Of a stretch of DNA of 23,684 bases, positions 1 through 9,800 are shown in pieces. Origin of the DNA: Acanthamoeba castellanii str. Neff (taxonomy: Eukaryota; Discosea; Longamoebia; Acanthamoebidae); NCBI RefSeq assembly GCF_000313135.1, contig NW_004457244.1:86798-110481 (forward strand), read 5' to 3'. The notes below the pieces were generated by a model. That model was not told the origin of the DNA and did no database searches. It saw nothing but the letters and a program-made list of their open reading frames with translations. The translations under genes and the position numbers were made by a program. The stretch's first letter is position 1; every line of letters starts with the position of its first letter.

Positions 1-825
1 GTCTCGGCCTCCTCGGGCCGGTGGGCGCCGGCCTCCCAGGCAAAGGGCACGCCGCCGCCGCTGCCGCCGTCGTGGTGGTTGTGTAACGAGTACTGGCGGT
101 AGGACTCGAGGGTGCGGAGGAGGTGCTTGAGCAGCTCGCCGTCGACCTTGAGCACCAGGGGCAGCACGCGCAGGCCCAGGTAGTCGAGCGACGTCACGCC
201 GTCCCGCGTCGAGCGCTGCGCAAAGCACTCGAGCACGTTGGCCTCGTAGCCGTAGAGGCGGCGCCGGTCCATGGCCAGCAGCACCGGGTACTCGGCCTCG
301 GGGAGCATGTTGTCGGCCTGCACGTTGGCCACGAACACGTGCGCGTACTCGCGGCGGCCGCCCCAGCCCACCTCCCCGTTGATCTCCACCGCCACGGCCC
401 GCAGCCGCTCCTCCCCGGCCTCCGTGCTGAACGTCACGTCCAGCACCGGCACGCGCACGCGCACCCGCCGCCCCCAGCCGCCCCCCGCCGCTGCCTCCCT
501 CTGCCTCTCTTCCGCGGCCGCCTCCTCCTCCTCTCCACCGCTGCCGGTGCCGCCACCGCCCATGGCCGTGACCCCGGATGCGCCCGCCGCGAGCAGCTCC
601 TCCTCGCTTTCGTTTTTCACAAAGAAAGCAAAGAAGACGAAAGAGACGAAGACGGTGAGCGACCGACGTCGCGGCCAACTGCGACGGCGATAAAGGGGCA
701 ACGATTGGGGAAGGGGGAGGGCAGGCGTACCCGTAGACGGTCACGGAGGTGTGCTGGGGACGCGCGAACGAAACGACCTTGGTGGTGCCGCGACAACGCA
801 CCGACGCCACGAGCGACAGCTTGTA
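1..825 (-). other. VPS13: VPS13 exons 38-39: post-VAB segment, cut by the window edge
   Basis: Exon 38 (825-731) reads YKLSLVASVRCRGTTKVVSF and HTSVTVYG. Exon 39 (606 to the edge) begins with an acidic/Gly-rich stretch, then RVRVRVPVLDVTFSTEA, a long strand segment, and EYAHVFVANVQADNMLPEAE. This matches the region after VAB in which VPS13 proteins have a short strand followed by 'iQxDNQ...PVxL'. RSTRDGVTSLDYLGLRVLPL and LVLKVDGELLKHLLRTLE then correspond to the start of the C-terminal lipid-transfer portion. The acceptor of exon 39 is GAAAG at 607-608, chosen because it alone fits the incoming phase. The reading frame is still open at position 1. Confidence 0.83.
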
Positions 826-3800
826 CTGCGCACGTGGTACATCCACGACCAACGACCAAACATAACAGAGAAAGTTAGTTGGGCCACCCAGCGGCTGTAT
901 CGTCACGACAGTTGGCCCCTCGCTCCGACCAGGAGGCAGTGGTACGACGGGCCGCTGCCCACCTCATGGTGCCCCAGCGCTGTGTGTTGATCGATCAACG
1001 CGGTGTGTCGTGTGTCATGTGTCGTGTCGTGCGTCGGGGGACGTGCGTTGTCGAGGTCGATGTCCTTAGCGTGGAACTGGATCTTGAAGTCCTCGCCGAT
1101 GGAGTCGATGGAGAAGGGCTTGCTCCACCCGGTCTGCACGACGTTGCCCCGCCCCTCACGCCGTTCCCAGCCCCCGCTCCCCGACGATCCGCCCTCGTCG
1201 GACAGCGCCGCCAGGTCGTCGCCCACCAGGTGCTTGCCTATAATGTTTAGATATCACGACCCCCCCCCACAAGCGTATGAGCGGATATGATTTCCTTGAC
1301 AAAAGCGAAAGCGAAAGCGAAAGCACTCGAGAGACTGACATGTCTCCACTGCGGCGACGGCAACGTGGGGGGGGGGCGTACCTTCGGGGGTGATGACGGC
1401 CGGGCCGCGATGCTCGTGGACGATGTGAAGGGCGATGCCGGGGAAGGGCACCCCGCTCTTCGCCGTGTCCTCTGCATTTTTTTTTGGAGGCGCAGCGACG
1501 ACCCGGTATGACGCGTGGTCAGATACAAACGCGTGCGTGGTGCGTGGTGCGTGGTGCGGTGCGTGGTGCGTGGTGCGGTGCGTGGTGCGTGGTGCGGTGC
1601 GTGGTGCGTGGTGCGTGGTGCGTGTGTGAAGAGACGTACCCTGGCGGCGGTTGAGGGAGCGCAGCTTGCCCTGCTCGCGTTGGCGCTTCCACTTGTGTTT
1701 TTCGAGCTCGCGTGCCATGCTCTGGCGGAGGGAGCGGCGGTGCGAGGCGGCCGCGTGGTCGTCGTCGTCGTCGTCGTCGTGCTGGTGGTGGCTCGAGGCG
1801 GCGTCCGCCGACCCGAAGTTGATGGACGACACCAAGCGCGCGCGCCCGCCGGTGCCCTGGCCGCCGAGGCGGCGTGGGTCGGCCACGGCGTGGCGCGCGC
1901 GGGTCCGTGGTGAGCTGTCGTCCCAGTCGAGGAGGAGCGCCGGTGCGGGGCTCGGCGCCGCTAGGTCGTCCACCGACTGGCCCGGGCCCATGCCGCGCCT
2001 CCTCCTCCACTCGTCCTCGTCCTCGTCCTCCGCCTGGTCGTGGCCGTCGCGGCGGCGGTGGTGGTGGTGATGGGACGTGGGCGGCTGGCCGCGCGGATGG
2101 TGGCGGAGCGGGGCGATGTGCACCTCGCTCAGGTGCCGCTTGTGCCGGTTCATGCTGTTCCGCCGCACCCGCCGCACCATGCTCTCCCCGCTCTCCCGAC
2201 GCGGCCGGCCCGCCGCTGTTTTGTCGGCTGCCGCTGCGGCCTCGGTCGTAGCGGCCTGCCTCTCTACGATTTCCTTTTCCTTTTCCTTGCCCTTTTCCAG
2301 CCGCCGCCGCCGCTGGTGGCTGTTGTTGTCGCCGGCGGCGGCGGCCTCCTCGCTGGAGGCATGGTCGCCATGGTCGCCATGGTCGTCGTCGTCGTCGAGG
2401 AGGTCGGTGACGGGCAGGGGCTGGGAGCGTAGGAGGGCGGGGCGGCGCGAGATGGAGAGGGGCCGCTGGTCGTGCACGATGTGGAGGCGCAACAGCCGTG
2501 TCTCGCTGTCCGAGTGGCGCCAGAAGAAGGGCGTCGACGAATAGGGCGGCACCACCGTCACCATCGCTGCCGCCGCCTCATCGGCCTCATCATCTCGCGC
2601 GCCTTCTCCCCCGAAGCTCGCCGACGCCGACGGCGGCTTGTGGCGCGCCGGCACCCACGCCGACGACGATGACGAGGCGTCCATCTCGACGAGGGTGATC
2701 TCGTTGGCCGAGGAGGGCGAGCGGCCGTGGGGCGCCAGCAGGCCCATCTCCTCGTCGGTGGCCGACGAGGTACCCCTGCCGAACATGCCCCGGTGCCAGC
2801 TCCGCGACGGCGCCTGCTGGTCCGACGACGACCCATGGTGATCTGCGGGCGCGGGCGTGCTGTGGTGGTGCTGGTGCTGGTGCTGGTGGTGGTGCAGCTG
2901 AGGCGGGATCGGCGGTGGCTGGTCGTCGTGCTCGTCGTCGACCTGGACGACCTTGAGCCAGTAGGCGCTGCTGTTGAACAGGAGGTAGGGCGGATGCACG
3001 TTCTCGCTAAAGTACACGAACGTGCCGGTCTCCTCCACCTTGACCGTGATGTCGATAGCCAGGAAAGCCGCCGCCGCCTGCTGCTGCTCGGACGACGACG
3101 ACGACGCAACGTTGGGTCGCAGCTGTACGGTGGTGGTCGTGTCGTCGCGGAGGGCAAAGGGTGCGAAGGCGTACAGGGCCGGCGCGGCAGAGGCAGCAGC
3201 GGAGGTCGAGCCGGCGGGGGCGACGGCGGAGAGGTGGAGGCGCGGGGCGTGGAAGGCCGAGTCGAGCTGGGCGTGGGGCTCGATGGTGGCGTGGAGCGCG
3301 TGGTGGAGGCCGGCGCGCACGGCCAGGCGGTGGCGCGTCTGGTTGGCAAAGTGGAGCCGCGTGCTGAAGACGACGACGCGCGAGAAGTCGTCGGGCACGC
3401 GCACCTCCATGAGGAGCTCGTAGGCCACGCCCAGGCCCTCGAGCTCCATGCGCAGCGACGAGACAGACTTGAGGTAGACGTTGAGGGCGCGCGACCACGG
3501 GCCGTTGCCCACGCGCACCTCGATCTGCCGCGTGCGCGACCCGGCGTGCCAGCTGAACGGCCGCCGGTCCTTGGGGCCGACGGTGAGGATGTCGGGCGAG
3601 CCCCGCTGCCGCACCAGCAGCACCAGCGACGTCGTGTTGCACATCAGGAACTGCGTGTTCACGTACACCGTGCGCGCCAGCTTGTTCAGCCGCGGCCGCA
3701 CGAACGCGTTCAAGTACACGAACGACTGTGTTACACATACACGCACACATACACGCACGCACATACACGCACGCACATACACACGCGTAAGCACATCAGG

Positions 3801-6800
3801 ATCCGTGCATGCGCACGACGAGAAAGCGGAGGGAAGGGAGGGCGTGTGCCTTCTGGTCGGTGTCGGGGGAGAGGGGCTTGAGGACGTGCTGCTCGAGGCG
3901 GACGGCCTCGTTCTTGATGCTGCGCACGGCGACCGGGTGGGACCACATGTCGTAGTCGAGCATGCGGAAGCTCACGTCCGGGTACTCCTGGTCGAAGTAG
4001 AACGACTTGCGCACACCGGGCGGGATCACGCCGCCCACGCCCATGTGCGCGAACGAATACTCGAGCGGGTACACCATGTCGTTCTCTGCGCGTGTGTGTG
4101 CACACATACACGACCGTGTCAATCGACATCGCATGGTTTATAGGGCGGGTCGGCCTAGAGGTGTCGTGTGTGTCGTGCGTGTCGTGCGTGGTGTGCGGAG
4201 AAGAGGCAGGCAGGCAGGCAGGCAGTTACGGTACCGATGATGATGGGCGGGGAGAAGTGGATGAGGGCGACCCCCTCGACGTCGGACTCGTGGGCGGACA
4301 CGTAGACGATGCGCTCGCTGAACACGTGCGTGGACGGGACGAACACCTTCTGCACCCCCATTTTCTGTGGTAAAGAGGGGGAGAATGAAAAAGCAACAGT
4401 TAACTAGCCGGCGGTGTTCATCCGCTCGCGAGCTCACATGCATGCTCGGCCAAAGTGCGGTGTGTGCGGTGTGTGCGGTGTGTGCGGTCGTGCGTGTGTG
4501 CGGTGTGTGCAGTAGTGGGCTCACAGCGTGCCAAGGGCGCACCTTGACGTCAAAGGCAAAGGGTTCGGTCCAGGGCCAGTCGGGCGAGGGCCGCATGCGG
4601 ATGAGGACCTGCCAGTGCGGCTCGTAGCAGATGGGGGTGGGCTTGCCGGGGTGGCACAGGTAGTGCGCGGAGAAGCCCTCCCCGGCGAGCACGATCTCGA
4701 GGGTCTCGTCGGTCTTGTTGAGGATGATGTGCGACGACATGAACTCCACGTACCGCTTGAGGCCCACCTGCCGCACCGCGATGATCACGTTCCGCTCGAA
4801 CCGGTGGCCCACGTCGTCCCCGACGCCGCCGTCTTTGGCGTAGGCCAGCATCGCACCGAACGGCGCCACCGTCACCTCGCCCACCCGCTTGCCCATCCGG
4901 ATGATGGTACCGCGGAAGCCCGACGGCAGCCCCGACAGCACGCCCCGCTGGCTACGTCGCCGCCCGCCCTTCGCACCCGCGCCCTACACGCCCGCGACGT
5001 GCACCACCAACGGACCAAAAGACACGCGGTTCATTGCGCCACCCAACCACGCGTATGAGGGGGGTGTGTGTGTGTGGCGAGGGGTCGGGTGCGCCGTACC
5101 TCTGACGAGGAGCTGAGGGCGTCGGCCATTTGGTCCACATCGGCGCTGCCCGGGAGGAACGAGTAGATGGGCACCACCGCCGCGCCTGCCACAGCAGCAG
5201 CCGACACAACCCCAATCCCCCGCCCGCCCGGTGGGTTAGTCCCAGCCTTTCCACGTGTGCGTGCCGGGGGGGTGGGTGGGGGTGTGTACCGGGGGCGTCG
5301 ATGGGGAAGGGTGCGGTGCGGCTCCATCCTTCGAGGGCGATTTCGAGGAGCTTGGGCTGGTAGGGGTTGGAGAAGGAGAAGGAGACCTCCTGGCCGCCCT
5401 CCAGCACGCGGGCGTCGGCCGTCTGGGTCTGCACGTACGCGATGCTCGTCTCCGTGAGGTTGCGCAGGATGTACTGGAAGTGCGACCGCAGGTCCGCCGA
5501 CCGCGCCGCCATGGGCGCCCCCGCCCCCGACGTCCCGTTCTCCTCGTTCCGCCGGATGGCCTCCCGGATCTCGTCGTCCACGTTCCCGCCCTGCTGCTGC
5601 TGCGGCGGCCCGGTCTGGTTCAGGCCACCGGTCGACGCCGCCAGCTGCCGCATCCGCCGCCCCTCGCTGTTTACATTCACCCCCAAAACTCCGTCAAGTT
5701 AGCCGCCAATCGGGTGCGTGCGTAGGAATGGGGTAGCGTGTACGGGGGCAGGTCCATGAGATCGCTGATGGTGAGGACCGAGGACGAAGACGAAGAGGAG
5801 GTGGAGGCGGTGGTGGTGGTGGTTGGTCGCCGTCGCCGTCGGCCTTGTTGCTGGCGAGGGAGGCGGGCGGCGGGGCGGCGGCCTGCGTCTCGAGGAAGAG
5901 TTCGTAAATTTCGGTGATGTGCCGCACGAGCTCGCTGGTGACCTGCACGTGCAGCTGGTCCAGCACCACCGCGTGGATGTCCAACGAGTCCGCCGCCGCC
6001 GCCGACCCGTCGCCCTCTTCGTCTAAGTCGTTGGGTCCACCCCTAGGCAACAGATGAACGAAGAAAAATGAAGAAGAACGAGGAAGAATGAAGAAGAATA
6101 ATGAAGCGGGCGGTCAGCCATGCCAGCGAAGCGGTGGTGGGGATAAGTGGTTCCGCGGCGTACTTGGTGATGGTGACGGCGAGGTGGGTGGGCTTGATGA
6201 AGGTCTCCGGGATGCGGAACACGAGGTTGTTCACGAGGGCCTCGAACCGCATGCTGGCCGTCAGGTTGAGGCGGTCGCCGCACATGTTCAGCTGCCCGTC
6301 GATGTTCTGCGTGCCAATGTGGTCGTGTGTCAGTAGGCATTGCAACGAACGTCGTCGTTGAGCTCAAATTCATTTTGAATTGCTCCTTGTTTACCATCAA
6401 CGGATGATCGGAAAGGAAAAGAAGGGAAGGGCGCCGTTACCTTCATGTAGATGAAGAAGAGCTCGAGCTCCTCGATGTAGTCGGACACGATGGTGACGTC
6501 GAGGTGCTGCAGGGAGATCTCCACGAATCGCTCGGCCGCACTGGCGGGCGGCGGCGAGGGCGCCAGCGCCGCGTCGTTCTCGGGAACGCCGGCGCCGGCG
6601 GCGGAAGGCCCGGTGGCCGCCGGCTCAGCGGGGTTGAGGAAGGAGGCCAGGGCCGAGAGGAGGATGTTGGCCGTGGTCTGGTACTTGGTGATGGACATGA
6701 ACGCCCGCACCGTGTCCACGTTGCACTGCACGTGCGTGTAGGGGTGACCCGACGTCGCGTGCCGCTTGGAACGCACCGTGGCCTGCACCGACACCGGCTG

Positions 6801-9800
6801 CACGATGGGCACCGTCTGCAGCACCACCCCCTCCTCCGTGTCCAGCGTCTGCAGCAGCACCCTGCACACACGACACACACGACACACACACAGGTCAGCA
6901 CAGACACACGACGCGACATGAGGAATTACGACACACGCGACACAGAGGCCACTACTCCGTAGACGGACGGAGGCGCACCTGCAGCCGGAGAGCATGGCGT
7001 CGGTGCGGCGGAGGCGGGAGCTGTAGATGGACTCGTTGTCGTTGGAGATGAAGAGCGTGTCGACGGACAGCTCCAGCACCGACGTGAGTGATTCGGTGAA
7101 GCGTTCGGGCAGGAGGATCGCCCAGTCCTTGAACACCACCTTGAACATCACCCCCAGGCTGTCCTCCTCCCCTCCCTGCCAACCACCAACCAACCAACCA
7201 CCAACCACCACCAACCAACCACCACCAACAACGTGTTCGACCATGAGTACACGTATGGCCTATGCAGGGGAATACCTGCGCGCACACATCGGAGAGGGGA
7301 GCACGCACCTCGGAGGGGAGGGAGGCGGTGGAGTTGCTCACGCGGGACGGGGGCCGCGCGGGGGCGGCGAGCGGCGCGTCGTCTTCCGCCTCGTCCACAG
7401 TGTCGTATCCGGCGGCCTCCTCCCCCTCCTCACCTTCGCCCGCTGTCCGTGACCACCAAAGCCACCAACCGCCGCACATACGGGGGGAGACTCTGTGAGG
7501 GTGGGCGCTTGAGGTGGCGGTGGCGAATGGTGCGTACCGGGCACGTGGGGCGCGTTCTCCTCGATGATGTGCTGCAGGTCGGTCTGCATGTCGAGGTAGG
7601 TGCGCCGCAGATTCTTCTGCGACTCGAGCAGGCTGAAGAACTCCGTGAAGGAGGGCAGCAACTGCGGCGTGATACGACACACACACACACACACACGACA
7701 CACACACGTGTACGATGGAGGGAGAAGTGGCGTGTGAGAGATGCACCGACCAACGGTTGATGGGGCGTGTCCGACTCCCCACAAGAGGGACACTTTAGGG
7801 GTTGGTCGTCGTCGGGCCACTGTGCGTGGTGGATGGATGGATGGATGGATGGTGTCGAGGGAGCGCGTACGTCGGGCACGTAGACGACGAGGAGCCGCTG
7901 GACGTCGACCATCCACCGGACGCGCCACGCGATCTTGACCTCGGGACCGGTGGGGTCCACGCCGGCCGGATTGAAGCGATCCCACGAGAGCACGAACATG
8001 TTCGCCTCGTCCGCCGGCTGCTGCCCGTCGTCATCCTCTGCAGCACAGACGCGGTCAGATGCACGGCCGCCACACACACAGAGAGACAACAATGTCCGAT
8101 TGATGAGGTTTCAAAAAGGTCCGCGTACCGGCGAGGTTGGGCTGGGCAAACTCAGCGGCAAGGCCGTCCTCGGAAAAGGTCCGCGTGGGCTTGCGCGGAC
8201 GAATGATGGTCCTGCGTGAAACCACCCGGACGACGACGGTGTGTGTGTGTGTGTGTGTGTGGTGTGTGGTGTGTGTGGTGTGTGGTGTGTGGTGTGTGTG
8301 GTGTGTGATCAGTCGAGGCGTGCAGGGGCTAGGCGAAAGAGAGAAGGGACGGGGTACCGGAAGGGGGGTGCGGCCTGGTCGGCCGAGGGGCGGAGGTCCT
8401 TGACGACGAACGAGCGGACAGAGAGGGCCGACGAGGAGAGGTGGGGCCACGTCTCGGTCTTGTAGACCAAGTCCTGGAAGTCGATCGACCCGAACTCCTG
8501 CCACACCTCCGACGCGCCCTCCCACTGCACCCGACCGCTCGCTCGTCAGGCACCACGCCATGACCATGCACACACTCAAGGCGTCGTGTCGTGTCGTTGG
8601 TCGTGTGGTGTGCGCACCTCCTTGAGGATCCAGCGGAAGCGGGTGACGGTGACGTTGAAGGAGAACGAAGGCTGCGAGTAGTCCACCTTCTTGGTCGGCA
8701 GCGGTGCCGACTGGGACGAGGACTGAGACAAGCTTCCCGCCCCCGACGACGACGACGCGGCGAAGGGCACCTGGGGCGTGCCCTTCTCCCCGAGCGCCAG
8801 CAGCACCTCCTGCTCCTTTTGCTGCACGCACGCACGCGTACGTACATGGGGGTGTGTCGGGCTGAGTTATAGCAGCGCACCCCATCGACCAGGCCGGCGG
8901 TGTACGGGGTGGAGGGTGGGTGGGGAAGGCGCATTGCGTACGATGAGTTTGCTGATGTCGTGGATGTCGGCCAGCTGGTTGTCGATGATGTTGAGGAGCA
9001 TGATGAACTGCGGCCGCACCATGCGCACCTCCCAATCGCGCACGATCAGGTAGATGCTGTCGGCCCACTCATCCGAACCACCCACGCGCCTTCGAATATA
9101 CGACGCCTGCACAACAACAACAACCACAACCTGAGAAACGAAGTACCAAGAAGTACCAAGAAGAAGAAGAAGAAATCAAGAAGTACCAAGAAGTACCAAG
9201 AAGAAGAAGAAGAAGAAGTCCACCGCCAACACGACAACAGGCACAGCCACGAGCGACGCAGTTGGATGGGGCGTGTCTGGTACCTCGATGGCGGTGTAGG
9301 AGCAGAGGGGCTCCTTGACGAAGCGCGTGTTGGATCGGCTGTGGTTGAGGCCGCGACGCTGCTTGCCCTTGCTCGTGCTCGCCTTGAGCGAGGCCCTTCC
9401 GCCAGATGGCACCGTCTGCTGCTCGTTGTCCTCGTCTTGCGCCTCCTCGTGCCTCGCGCTCCCTTCGCCCGTCGACTGATGTGCACACGCGTGCGTGAGG
9501 GAACGACTTTATATCTCGCGTGTGTGCGTCGTGGGTGTACCTGCTGCTGGTGCTGTTGGTGGTGCTGGTGCTGGGAGGTCGGGGACTGCTCGGACATGTA
9601 GGAGTAGAGGGCGACGTTGCCGGCGATGTCGATGGTCTGCTTCTCCGGCTTGCCCCGCGCCTTGAACAGCAGCGTCTCCACGGCCAGCGGCAGACACTCG
9701 GGCGTGTCTAGGTGGGGGGGGGGAACCACCAACGTGCGCGCGCGTGAGTCACACGACACACACACACGACACGTGCATTACATGCGCGAGCAATGCACAC

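Larger units (their letters stand above)
1047..6042 (-). other. VPS13: VPS13 exons 29-37: linker and VAB (SHR-BD) adaptor domain
   Basis: Exons: 6042-5744, 5666-5290, 5185-5100, 4947-4543 (or from 4983), 4364-4235, 4085-3817 (or to 3850), 3725-1640, 1471-1382, 1237-1047. Exon 29 opens with SLDIHAVVLDQLHVQVTSEL, and ELVRHITEIYELF follows. Exon 30 has YILRNLTETSIAYVQ, the usual first strand of a VAB repeat. Further VAB signatures are TVYVNTQFLMCNTTSL, PYSSTPFFWRHSDSETR and GWSKPFSIDSIG (the WSxPFSID pattern). In yeast VPS13 this domain binds Pro-X-Pro adaptors that choose the target organelle. Exon 35 (2,086 bases) is by far the largest and is swollen by Ser/His/Asp-rich loops. Exon 29 contains a frame break, and exons 32, 34 and 37 have ambiguous edges, reported as findings. 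Confidence 0.82.

Noticed and set aside
2727..3881. A 384-codon open frame on the plus strand opposite VPS13
   Set aside because: It is rich in Arg, Gly and Val with no family resemblance and lies exactly opposite a conserved VPS13 exon. Long antisense frames are expected in DNA this GC-rich.
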